DNA of 64,000 nt from Salvator merianae (taxonomy: Eukaryota > Chordata > Lepidosauria > Squamata > Teiidae), in assembly GCA_003586115.2 (NCBI GenBank), contig QVOM02000057.1:2052163-2116162 (forward strand), read 5' to 3'. Positions 1-10,599 of this stretch are shown here, one piece after another (within the stretch, counting starts at the first letter, position 1; each line of letters begins with the position of its first letter). Made by a program: the position numbers and the translations under genes. Under the pieces are notes generated by a model. That model saw nothing but the letters and a program-made list of their open reading frames with translations, was not told where the DNA came from and searched no databases.

Positions 1-98
1 TTCTCTAAGGCTGTGATCAGACATGACAAAAGGGGCGCCTCAGAGGCGCCTCAGAGAGACAGTCTGTGGCCTTTTTGTCCCCAACCTTCTCTAATCCA

Positions 99-208
99 CC
101 CTTTCTAGCACAGAATGTTCATGAGAACGGGGAGAGGCAGACTGGTGTATGAACAATCCCACCTCGAAGCCTTCTCTAAGCCGCCTCAGAGATGCTTTTT
201 GTGTGTGT
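99..208 (-). repeat. Interspersed repeat, foldback-type family (copy 1)
   Basis: Read on the minus strand, this stretch (cttagag, then ggtgggattgttca, caccagtctg, catgaacattctg) matches two adjacent plus-strand copies near 56.9-57.2 kb almost base for base. A shorter relative lies near 16,445-16,485. The family is unnamed here and is probably a non-autonomous DNA element. Confidence 0.7.
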
Positions 209-219
209 GTGTGTGTGTG
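200..219. repeat. (GT)n microsatellite
   Basis: A run of about ten GT dinucleotides directly abuts the foldback repeat. Confidence 0.95.
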
Positions 220-1021
220 CTGTGTCTGATCGCAGCCCAGGCTGAACTTCTTCAGTTCCTGCAGCTTGTCCTCAGAGAGCAAGTTCTCAATTCCCTGTAT
301 CATATTTGTTACTCTCCTCTGAACGTGATTCAATCTGTCAGCATCCTTCTGGGTACCACAAGTCTCAGCTTTTCCTCCGTACATTTATCTAACCCCACCC
401 TGAAAGTCACTGAACCTTGAGTTTTCTTGGGTAGCCCTCTTGTCCTACAAGTTCCACAAGTTCTAGGTGCAAAAAGCGCTAGCTTTTCTGCTACAATTTT
501 ACACGGTATGGCTACAGTGCCTTTTTTTGCCCATTGACAACACTTTGCAAGAGAAATCTAAATACTTTGTAACCTTCTGAGTCACTGAGATAAATATTTT
601 TGATTTCAGAGATTAACAGTATCCTACCAGAACGCACCACAAATTTGTCTGAAGGGTGACTAGATGCTTTAATAAAATCACCTCCTTTTCTGAAGATAAT
701 ATTTAATCAATCATGCCTCTTGCTAAAAAAAATTGACTTTCAGGGCTACACAAAAACTGACTTTTTAAACGATGACACAATATTACGCGGCAAGCAAAGA
801 GTATATACAGTTCAACCTGCTGAAAAACAAAATGATAATAAAAAAATGGTAGCAGGTCTGGCATTCTAGTATTTTATATGGGAGGCATCAGTCTCTCGTT
901 TTCCATTTTGATTTTTTCCCTCCTGGGCATAGTTACAGGAAAGTCTTCCAGTGTACAAGTTCCACACTGATTAATAACAACTGCTGATGACCTTAATACA
1001 CCCCTTTTGAGACTTGGTTAG

Positions 1022-1110
1022 GGCCCTGTCCAGACGGGGAAAATATGGCACCATTATGTCTGTGCTAAGGTGGGATCTGCACCATAGACCCGCGATATTC
1101 CCCCTAAATC
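1022..1110. repeat. Unnamed interspersed repeat (GTCCAGAC family)
   Basis: It begins gggccctgtccagacggg and continues through a gcacc block, a ccatag block and a gatattcccc block. The same order of blocks recurs near 6,402-6,530, so this is a dispersed repeat rather than unique sequence. Confidence 0.5.
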
Positions 1111-1309
1111 CCTCTATAGCTTATTGTGGGAAAACCTGACTCCGATGGCAGGTTTTCCCAAAATAGCACTATAACCTACTGTCTGGAGGGAGCTGACATC
1201 TTGGAAGTGTCCACTGTACATGCGCAGAGGCCGCAAAAGACTGCCGTACATGCACAGTGGTCATGATTGCGCACAAACCGTGCTGACCCCTAATTTAGCT
1301 CTACCTAAA

Positions 1310-1592
1310 TTGCTTACGCAGTTTTCTTGGCAATGACGCAGAAGTGGTTTGCGATTACTTTCTTCCGGGGAGACAGGATGGGTTGAACCTGTGATCCTCT
1401 GCTTTCTGGGCACTTGTTCTACCACTGAGCTAGAGCCATGACACAGCCCCCCCCCCAACCAACGCAGTTTTCTTGGCCAAAATACAAGCGTGGTTTCCTG
1501 CTAACTTCTCTTGGAGAGATAGCAAGGATTCAACCTGCCCCTCTCTGCTTTCTAGGCAGGTATTCTGTCGCTGAGCTATCTTCGCATCTCCC
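1310..1592 (-). mobile_element. Two tandem tRNA-derived SINEs (dimer)
   Basis: On the minus strand two tRNA-like heads are seen, with box A-like (tagctcag) and box B-like (ggttcaa, ggttgaatcc) signals. Each is followed by a body ending ccaagaaaactgc. The right copy covers about 1,455-1,592 and the left about 1,310-1,450. The same dimeric arrangement occurs near 28.7-29.0 kb on the plus strand. These are RNA polymerase III-derived retroposons, not functional tRNA genes. Confidence 0.8.
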
Positions 1593-2467
1593 CTTACTGC
1601 TGATTTTATCCAAACGCAACATTTCTCACTTGCCTCTAGCCTGCCCCAAGGCTGCAGCTGAGGCAAGAAATTCAGCAATTAGACCCAGAGCCAACTTCAA
1701 GAGTGCTTGTGATGGAAGGAACTTGCACCAGGCCACTAAACTTGGGGAAAGTACGGAAACCAGGAACGGAAATCTCTTTCAGCGTCCCCGAAGTGTCCTC
1801 AGACACCTGATTGTGCCAATTTGGGGAGCCAGCTGCAAATTTTCTGGTTTCACCTTCACCCACCCCACCCCCCACCACCAAGAAACATACCTCGCATGGC
1901 GGCACAGGTTTGAAAGACGGAGGGGGGGGTAGGTCTCGGTGGTTTATGTCACGAACACCTGCTTGCTTCTGATGCCAGCTGCCGCGCGCCAATTACGCTT
2001 TTGTGGAAAGGTCCAGTTTCCTTTTTTTAAAAGGCCCCCACTGCAGTATCATCACAATATACTGGCACACCCACCAGCCAATCAGACACTCTCATCTTTT
2101 TTCTGGGGGGGGGGAGTGGGGCCGGAAAGCAGAGAAAACCCAAGAGCCATGCGATGGAACATTCCATTCCAAAGCCACAAAAGACGAAAAACGGAGGAAG
2201 AACAAAACGACCACAAGAAAGAAAGAAAGAAAAGAGAAAAAATTTCCATTCGAAAAACGTTATCTAGAGAGCAAGATGTCAGGGTGAGAAAACGGCAGCC
2301 GTCGAAGGGGCCGATTTTGTGCTGATGGCGGGCAGAGATGCTGATCTACCCTTGGTCTGTGAGAAAAGGTTGTGGATTCACTCAGGACCCCCCCCCAGCC
2401 AGGCAGAATATGACTCAGGTGCTTCACAGCTGTTGTGGGAGACCTGTGGGGTCGGAGTTTTAGCAGC

Positions 2468-2896
2468 TCGTCTACACATAAGTTTTAATCTAGCTTCAGT
2501 CCACCTTCCGCATCAGATAACACATCAGCAAAATGACTCACCATTTTGCTTTCCACATTATCCAATCCCCAGGTTTTTTTTCACTTGCATACCACTTGGC
2601 AGTCCATTTCCAAAAATGGTACCCTTTGTAATAGTTGCTGCTATTTCAGATTTATGTGCTATAACCAAAAGTGTCTTTTCCTGCCATTATTCAATTTATT
2701 TCACGTGCCCCTTAAATGTCCTGGTTTGTACCCCTGGAGGTTTGTGTATCCCAGGTCGGGAATCACTGGTCCAATCCCAAAGCGGATTTTCTGAGTTAGG
2801 ATAATGCCCAAAGGGAACACCCTGTCCCTTTGCTGATGTATTTTCTCATTCTGAGAATGGACTGAAGCTGGATTAAAACTTAGGTGTAGATGGGCC
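2468..2896. mobile_element. Foldback DNA element (MITE) with about 35-bp terminal inverted repeats
   Basis: The left end (tctacacataagttttaatc, then agcttcagtcca) reads as the reverse complement of the right end (tggactgaagct, then ggattaaaacttaggtgtag). There is no coding capacity. The central part is interrupted by a second element (2,568-2,768). Confidence 0.8.
2568..2768 (-). mobile_element. hAT-like MITE nested inside the outer foldback element
   Basis: The reverse complement matches the element at 50,715-50,933: it starts cagtgattcccgacc, then has ggtacaaaccaggac and tgccaagtggtatgc. It is flanked by imperfect 8-bp direct repeats (atccaatc on the left, gtccaatc on the right), as expected for a hAT-type target-site duplication. 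Confidence 0.75.
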
Positions 2897-4168
2897 CCTG
2901 GACTCACAGCCAAATAATTGCTTTTTCCCTCTACAGATTTTGACAACTCCCTAAGGGCACAGTTAAAGTTCATTTAGTGCAACAAAGTTTGCAACTTCTG
3001 TTTCAGGATGGCTGACAGAGTTGTTGAAATAAAAAGAATGTTACATTGTCCAGAAATCCTAATAAAGCAGAGAAGAAAGTCCAAAGTGTGGTTATTCTAA
3101 CCAACTGCCTCAGTAAATCCATGTTGCATTTTCTTGGGGAATGCAAGAGCAAAATCTCAAAACAAAACTGGATTCGAGAAAACTTTGAGAGACCAGAAGG
3201 CAGAACCCTAAATATAGCTAACCCTTTCCTTATATATCTGCAAACACACAAACATAAAAACATACAAATCAGTAGGTAATATTCTACTGAGGTATTCAAA
3301 ATACTAGTACATAACAAACCAAATTTCCCACCAGTGTTTCGGCAGAGTTAGAAAGGCACTTTTCTCGTTGCTGGGTATTGATGCCACCCTGGAGGCACCA
3401 TTTTGTTTTTCCCAGTGTACCCCTCAGTACACCTTTAAGCCAAGTGCTGTCTAGATTATTTGATTATTAGAAGGTTAACCAATTTGGAGGCACCAAAGGT
3501 GAGTGAGCCAGGATCTTTGGACACCCCACAAGAAGGCAGGATTGTGGGAACTGAGCCACGTTCATTTGCATTGGTGGTGGGCTTTGAACCTAGAAGTACC
3601 TGCTATGTAGCTTCGTCTCTTAACCTTACACTGATTCAGATGATGGGAACCATTTTTTCTACCTTCCTTGGCTCCGATAATCCACAAGAAAGCATACTCC
3701 TAGAGTCTTAAATCCTTGAAAATGAGGCTATGGAAGAGTTGGTAACACCTGGCTCTCTCCCTTAATCCGTTTCCTTCCCATTCCTATCCAGATCCCCTCC
3801 ACCAGTCAGTGCAAAATGGCTCACTGCTTTGAATAAGCTGGAAGTACCCACTGGTCTGGTACCTTCTGTTTGACCCCTGGTTAAGGGATCCTAACCACCA
3901 GCTGAATGTCTCTGACCAACTCTAGGAGCCCACCACCCATCCTGGTTAGACATGATTCTATCCAGTTCCTGCCCCGAAGCTTGTCCTACCTCCCAGGGAA
4001 GAAAGGGTGAGGAATATTGTTCCCTGTCTTGAACTCTTCGGAGGAAAAGCAAGATACGAATGCAATAAATAAAATGCAATATTATTTCCTGCAAAGCTCA
4101 ATCAACTGAAACCGTCCAGACTGATAAATTGAAACTGCACTGTTGAAGGAGATGGCTAGCTCATCAAC

Positions 4169-4169
<1 letters not shown>

Positions 4170-4217
<48 letters not shown>

Positions 4218-4219
4218 TC
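4170..4219. repeat. (TTTC)n microsatellite
   Basis: About 12 uninterrupted CTTT/TTTC units. Confidence 0.97.
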
Positions 4220-5184
4220 GTCGTGTAAGCCTGCCTTTGGAGGAAGTGGCATATAAATTCATCAGCAACATTTTCACTGACTGAAAATCAAGCGTTTTGG
4301 AAAGGCGGCATGGAGAACCTTTGAGAGAAGAACGGCAGGCTTTTTCCTTTGAGATCTGAAGATATTACCAATTCTCAATTTTTTTTTTTACAAAAAAAAC
4401 CCCTCCCCACTGCCCCATGGTCAGGCTGGCCATAGAAATTGCCAAACCAATTAACCCAGCTATAAAAAAAAGCTGGAAAAACAAAACAAACCAGGCGTAT
4501 CTGATGCTTGGCAGATTTTCTACAGCTTTTGGCAACCCTGCCCATGGCCCAGATTTTTGGGGTCACCCTAAAGGCATAGCAAGCAGGGGCTTTACATTTC
4601 CAAGCACAGGGCCTCGTGTCAAGTAGAGATGTGAGCCGATAACCATGACGCAGAGCGGTCCACCACAGGCAGGAAGGGGTTGTACCACACAGAAATTGTT
4701 CCCCACAAAGAATGGAGGGTAACTTATGCATCTTCCCCTACCAAACCGGTCTCCCACACCCCACCCACCCACAGAGCAGCGAAACTGGGCGAGGGGAGAC
4801 GAAGCTCCAATGGTAACAACACGAGGCGCCTTGAAGTTTGGACAAAGATGGCAGCTGATGGTTGGCTGCGGTGACCGCGTGGTGGAACCTTCATGATCCG
4901 CCATCGCATCATTCACAGCAGCAGAGGTTGAGGAAGCATAGTGACCTCAAAGGCGCCTTGTAGGGATCCAGAAGTACGTGGGTGGTGCCAGTTTTGGTGC
5001 ATTTAGGGCCCCACATTCATGCTCGTAAGCTGTGACTTCTCTAGGAGGTCTCCAGAGGACCACGCCGCTAAGGGGGTCCCTCCCTTCTTTGGAGGGCAGA
5101 ATCCCCCCAACTGCTTCTGATCGCTTTTAATTTAAAAGGTCGTCATCCTTCAAGTAGGCCAAGAAAGTAGGAAGTCATACTCAC

Positions 5185-5214
5185 ATGTATGCGTCTTTTT
5201 CATTGCCACAGATC
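5185..5214 (-). CDS. RORC: RORC (ROR-gamma), 30-nt N-terminal micro-exon, partial gene
   Basis: On the minus strand a strong polypyrimidine tract ending TTTTCAG precedes a 30-nt exon followed by a GTGAGTAT donor. With phase 1 on both sides it encodes SVAMKKTHT plus the first base of the next codon. ROR receptors carry KKTHTS immediately before QIE-IPCKICG, the start of their DNA-binding domain. In mammalian RORC the corresponding exon is, from memory, also 30 nt with the same phase. RORC is a nuclear receptor that binds RORE sites and drives Th17, thymic and metabolic programmes. The strand and order relative to C2CD4D and THEM match mammalian synteny. The zinc-finger exon must lie left of the window, and the first exon (to the right) is not identified. 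An ATG lies inside the micro-exon, so translation could start here if exon 1 is non-coding. The exon is very short, so the call rests on splice sites, phase, motif and synteny together. Confidence 0.72.
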
Positions 5215-5840
5215 CTGAAAAGAAAGAGGGAGAGAAATTTATTTTCAAGGAAGAAATAAGCAAGGTCAAACATAAGAATTCTGTTCTCCGGAAGCTGCTG
5301 AGCACCGGTTGGTCAAGGTTAACCCTGGACCCGTACTGGCTAAACCCCAGCAAAATCACGGAATGCTTGCAAAGCAGAGAAACCGAAGGGCCTGTTACGG
5401 AATGTCAACAAACAGTCCAGTTGCTCAGATCGGAGGGAAAGTTTAGCTTGGGTGATAAAAAAACAACAACAACAACCCCAAAACTTCACCCAGGAACATG
5501 AGATGGGATGGTGGGTGTTCGGTTCCCAGAAACAGACGGCCGGGGGAGCAGAGACGGCAGGGACAGGTGGCACCGATCAGGTGTGAACAGAAAAGAAGGC
5601 AAGATTGAAAGGAGCACATGGGTTCAAAAATAGCGGCGGATTAGAATTCTGGTCGCAAGAGGGCACCAAAGTGCAACCCAGTTTCTTTTTTTCTGGCGCT
5701 GAGTATCTTAAAAGAAGGAAAGCAGATGGGAGGGGGGAAACCTCCCATTCATCTTTGGTCCAGATTAATAGCCCTTCACTGATGAATAGTCCGACACTAA
5801 TAAGCTACAGAGAATCATCTGCAACATATCTGGTCTCTTC

Positions 5841-6005
5841 CTTGCACGACATGCACAGCGGCTGCACCCAGCTGGTGCTTACTTATTCTGCTATATTTTG
5901 ATATTCTGGAATAAAGTGTAGACATTCTGGAATATCCATGCTTTATTCCAGAACATCCAAATGCAGAAGAATAAATAAGTGATGTCTGAATGCAGCCAGA
6001 CAGAC
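5841..6005. mobile_element. Foldback DNA element (MITE)
   Basis: The left side (gctgcacccag, then gcttacttattctgc) is mirrored on the right (gcagaagaataaataagt, then ctgaatgcagc). The interior is also palindromic (attctggaataaag against ctttattccagaa). A block near 19,005-19,115 ends with a similar tctggatgcagcc terminus and may be related. Confidence 0.65.
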
Positions 6006-6401
6006 AACACCAGCAAGACGGAAGTTTCTGGCCCAGGTCGACCAGAACATGAATCTTCGGTGGGCCTCTAGTCCCAGAGATGCCCAAGCATCAGAACCCA
6101 GCCAGGGCAGAAACCTCAGGCAGGTGGTTTAGCCCAGCGCCTGCACGCACACGGGCGCAGAAAGAGAAATCCACCAACCCCTTCGGGAGCTAATTGGAAA
6201 ATCCAGCGAAGCTGCTAAGCCGGAATTAAAACCGATTTACTATTTTTTGCTCCTTATCCTCACCCCCTTTATCTCTGGGGCTATTTATAAACAAGGCTGG
6301 TTGGCACTCTGCTCATCCACAGAATACGGCGTGCTGAGAATCTCGGCTCCCCTCTCTGTTTTAAAGGTTTTTAAATTGCCAAGGTGCTAGTCCTCAATAA
6401 G

Positions 6402-6530
6402 GGCCTCGTCCAGGCAGGGGGAATAGAGCACCGTTTTGGCACTGCTGTGGTGAGCTCATCACGCATATCTGTGGCAACACCACCATAGCCACGCTATATA
6501 TCCCCACTAAAATGTGTGATACTCTGTTTC
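6402..6530. repeat. Unnamed interspersed repeat (GTCCAGAC family), second copy
   Basis: The opening gggcctcgtccaggcagggg and the following gcaccgtt, caccatagcc and tatatcccc blocks parallel the copy near 1,022. Confidence 0.5.
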
Positions 6531-7207
6531 AGGAAAACCTGACATTGGTGGCACGCTGAAGAACTAAGCTACTGAGTTTACAACTTGTCCCTCTTCTGCA
6601 TCTGTGATCTGATCCAGAACCATCTCAGTGCCAGCCACACCTTCCTTTCTTCAGTAGATTTTTTTTTTTTTAAGCAAAAAACCAAAATCCACTCTCTTGT
6701 CTCTAATCCTCACAACTGCTCTGCAAAAGTCATCTTCACTAAAATGCCATAAACAGCGAAGGTTTTTACATCAGACTGGCATTTTTCTGTTTGTGATAAG
6801 GCACAGAAAGAAGCTTGCAAATTTTAACACAAGGCATTTTTTCCCCCTTTTTTCTTATTTAAAGGACAATATTGTCACCTTAAAGTCCAAAGCCATTCAG
6901 ATCAGCGGCAGTTAGAAACCAGATCAGTTGCAGTTAAAAACTGTCAAGTGCAGGAAATGGAAGAACAGACCCCCCTCAATACTTGCCAAAGAAGAAAACT
7001 TTTCTAACGTCTATCTGAAAATTAAGAGTAGTATTCTGCTGCTCACCTTTTGTCTTCCTTCTAAATTATGGTGTATATTAATGCTGCTGTCCACATCACC
7101 AGACCAGCAAGCACCTATGCAGAAGAGATTCTGGTGACCCCCCAAGTTTGTTGGAACAATAAAATATACATGCTTGTGGAAGAGACCCTGAAGGTCCTCT
7201 GCGTGAG

Positions 7208-7380
7208 TATGGCCTAGTGGATAAAGTGCTGGGCTGGGACCTCAGAGACATGGGTTCAAATACCCACCTCAGCCATGAGGTTCTTGGGGGAACCTGGGAG
7301 AAGGGTACTCACACTCTTTTGAGTTTCACCTACCCTGCAGGCTCATTGTAAAGAAGGAAGAGGGGGTGAGGATATAGCCA
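7208..7380 (+). mobile_element. tRNA-derived SINE
   Basis: A box A-like start (ggcctagtggataaagtg) is followed 30-40 bases later by a box B-like gggttcaaatacccacc. The tail is ctgcaggctcattgtaa, then ggtgaggat. This is a common layout in squamate tRNA-derived retroposons and is not a tRNA gene. Confidence 0.7.
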
Positions 7381-7382
7381 CA

Positions 7383-7860
7383 GGTAAGAACTTAAGAGGA
7401 GCCCTACTGGATCAGGCCACAGCCCATCTAATCCAGCATCCTATCTCACATAGTAGCCTACCAATTGCTTCTGGGCATCTCAAGCAGAAGACGAAGGCAA
7501 AACCTTCACCTGCTCTCCACTCCCTGCAAATGGCCTTAGAGGCATCCTGCCTGTCTCTCCAGTGCCGATTACTGTCCAACTAGTCCAGCTTCCTGTCTCA
7601 CACAGAGGCCCACCAATGGCTTCTGGGCATCTCAAGCAGAAGACGAAGGCAAAACCTTCACCTGCTCTCCACTCCCTGCAAATGGCCTTTAGAGGCATCC
7701 TGCCTGTCTCTCCAACCCAGAAGTGGTACCCAGGCATCCATTCTAGTAGCCATTGCTACACCTGACTTCCATGAATTTGTCTAAGTCTTTCTTAAAGCCA
7801 TCCAGGCTGGTTGCTCTCACAACCTCTTCTGATAGTGTAATTCCACAGACCAATGACTCT
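7383..7860 (+). mobile_element. CR1-type LINE 3'-region repeat with internal 152-bp duplication
   Basis: It starts taagaggagccctactgg and atcaggcc, then agtccag blocks and gcttctgggcatctcaagca. Further relatives lie at 17,048, 46,925 (reverse) and 51,190 (reverse). Within this copy the block starting at 7,468 recurs at 7,620, an exact-looking 152-bp tandem duplication of about 95 bases. Assignment to CR1 is by general resemblance to reptile CR1-like tails. Confidence 0.6.
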
Positions 7861-10419
7861 CTGGCACCCCTAGCTACTTTGATGGTATCCAGATAACTTT
7901 CACAGAAGGCTGGGAATTTTAACACCAGGACTGAGGGAAGACTCCAGTCTCCCTCACTGAAACCACACAAAAGGATTTTTCCTGAGCCTTGGGTAGTAAC
8001 TTGAGGGCACAGTTCATGGGAATCAGCTCCTGGAAACGTCCTCCTGCCTGAAAACAGGGACCCTTGTGTGAATGCTACTGGATGGGCCAACGAAACCACT
8101 TCCTGCCTTTCTATTCACCTCTCCTTTCTGCAGAACCTGCTCCTGGGTTTCCGGACACAGTGGGCCGTCTTGCTCTAAGAACAGGCTGCTGGAACAGACA
8201 GAAACATCAACCATTCTTAGCTGTCAGGACTGGAAGGTTTGTATGCAGAGGAAGAGCGAAGGCCTGAAGCGGACTTCAGGAAGAGCTTCACGTTTCTGCG
8301 ATTTTGTGTGGATAACAGGCATTTAACTCACCCTTTACCGCTGGGGGCAGGACAGGTGGGAAACAGGATATATACAACCTCAGTGTGGGGGATCCGCTAT
8401 GCATGGAGAAATAACCGAATAAAGCCCAGAAGCCTCTAAGAAAAAGCTCCTGGCTTTTGCTCACAACATTCCAAGGTGCGAAAGCAGCGCTTCTGAGCAT
8501 GTCCAAAGCGGATTTGACCTCCTTAGCAACCATAGCCAAGAGTCACAGAGGCCCGGTGAGGCCTACAGCTGCCATTCATGAACCTACAGTTTGCAAGGCA
8601 TCCAGCTTCAGCTTTGGGTAACTCTCTGCTTAGAAAAAGTTTGTATTTATTAGCTTTAAAATTTTCCTTTCTTGCTGCCAGGATGAACAATAAAAACAGA
8701 GCAGAAACTTAAAAGAACCTGACAGACTCCTGGTCGTTTTCTCCTCTTGCTTCAACAAGGCTAAAACCCGCTCAGAGCTTGGCTCTTCGCTCCCAAAACA
8801 TAAGATGTACTTGTAAGTAGCGGGGAGGAAAGAGCACCTCTGAGCACATGCAGAATACCCTCTTCAGGAACGAAGAACTCCGAAGCAAAGGGACAAAAAT
8901 CTTGGCTGAATGAATACAGTATTGCCCAAAAGAACTTTGAGCCAAGCCAACTTTTATCGTGCACATGTGACAGAGAGAGAGAGAGAGAAACAAGGTTTAA
9001 ATTCCACACATGCTTATTAGGATTATAGAAACGTGGCAAAACAGTTTCTCTTCCTATTTGTATCCTCTGCAACCAACTCGTAAAGGATGACTGTTTGCTT
9101 GGAGACTATTTTCTGCTTCCCAGCAGCGTCCTCACCAGGTTGACCACAGCATCTGTGATGTCACCTGAGTGAGCAAGCGAGCAAGAGGCCTCTGACTCCA
9201 TGGTGCGTACAGTATGGTTTCCTGAAGGAGGATTAAAAACAGAATCTATACTGGTGGGAGCAGGGAGACCTCTGAGATGGAGATTCTTCTCTTGCTGTAC
9301 GCCAGGTCAGATGTAAGGGAACTTCTGCATACTTGCCACATGCAGAGTTCGAATCCTGGCCTGAAACAAGAGTTCTGGGCCAGGATTACAGTAGGTAGCA
9401 TGGAGCACAAACAACACCTGACTCACCCTGATCTGCGCTTGAGGCCAGGGAACAAAAGTTCCCCGGCCCTGAGATTACAGGCTGGGGATATTTCCTCATG
9501 GATTTAGAAAAGTTTTTTGCAGACATACAGATCCTCCCTTTCATTAACAACAGCAGCAACAAGATCACACAGAAATACATATGTAACATATAACTTTATC
9601 ATGATCAGTGGACGAAGTAAGACAAATTTAAATGGATGGAAAGGCAACGGAGGTTAAAAATGCATTTCCATGGTAACACACATAAGTTTCACCCTCCAGA
9701 TACCTCCGTTCTTACGAAGCAAGGCCTTAGCTTTTAGAATATTTGCCTTGGGTTATCTGCTGCTCCCAAACATTTTGCTACGAGCACAACAAAGGCCCAA
9801 CACAACAATGCAACACAATATTAGCTACAAGCACAACAAAGACTTGCCATCTTTTGGAAAGCAGAAAACAGGCGTCACCCCCCAAAGCAAGACATCAGCC
9901 CAAGGCAGAATGCAAAAGGAAGGGAGAAAAAACAGAAACACGGAGGTGGAAAGTGAACTAGTTATTACGTATCTGTTATGGTTTAGTTGCTGTAGGAATC
10001 AGAAAGCAATAATGGCTTAGGAGGAAGCAAGAATCTTTTTTCCCCGCTGAAAATCTTTCAGTAGCTAGAATGTTGAGACAGGACTTGTGAGGCCAGCTCC
10101 TGACACCGGCCGAATATTGCACTAACAGGTGATTTTCTGGAGAAAAGTCCCTCTGGAATAATTGCCTGTGGAACAGATAGCTCAGGGCTGGTGCTGTCAG
10201 TGCACAATATAGTAACGTGCCTCTGGGGCGCCCCTTTCACTATGTCTGATCGCAGCCTCAGAGTTTCTGCACCTTCAAGCTCAGGCTGTTTCAGTCGTCT
10301 TTATTTGAGGCAGAAATATAGCTTTACAGTTACCGTGTATGGAAGCGTACAATTGCCACCACTGTGCATGATTGGCTGTAATTTTTGGGCCTCGCACTTG
10401 CGTGGTGACCACAGCAAAG

Positions 10420-10470
10420 ATGGCGGTACAACAAGGTAGCAGCTCTATTTCGGGAGAGCCTGTGACCAGA
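10420..10470 (+). CDS. Candidate 5' coding exon of an unidentified plus-strand transcript
   Basis: The segment aaagATGGCGG has an A at -3 and a G at +4, a strong start context. It opens 17 codons (MAVQQGSSSISGEPVTR) ending exactly at a consensus donor (AGA|GTAAGT). An inverted CCAAT (attgg) lies about 50 bases upstream, and a CpG island begins about 130 bases downstream. I recognise no protein from this peptide, and no second exon can be assigned. It could be the first exon of a divergent transcript opposite RORC, part of a retroposed copy, or chance. Confidence 0.25.
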
Positions 10471-10599
10471 GTAAGTTTTCCGAAAACAGGCTACAGCGTA
10501 ACTTAGCAGGGCTACGGTGGGTTGTCACAGGTACGTGACGCAACCTCTCCACAGCCCAGGCGTAATGGTGCTATATATTCCCCACCTGACCAGGTAAGC

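Larger units (their letters stand above)
5215..10400 (-). other. Probable RORC intron 1, repeat-rich, no coding sequence recognised
   Basis: Between the micro-exon and the first CpG island I see only retroposon and MITE debris, listed separately, and simple A/T runs. The open frames here have no recognisable protein features. Some of this span may hold the RORC 5' exon. Confidence 0.5.
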
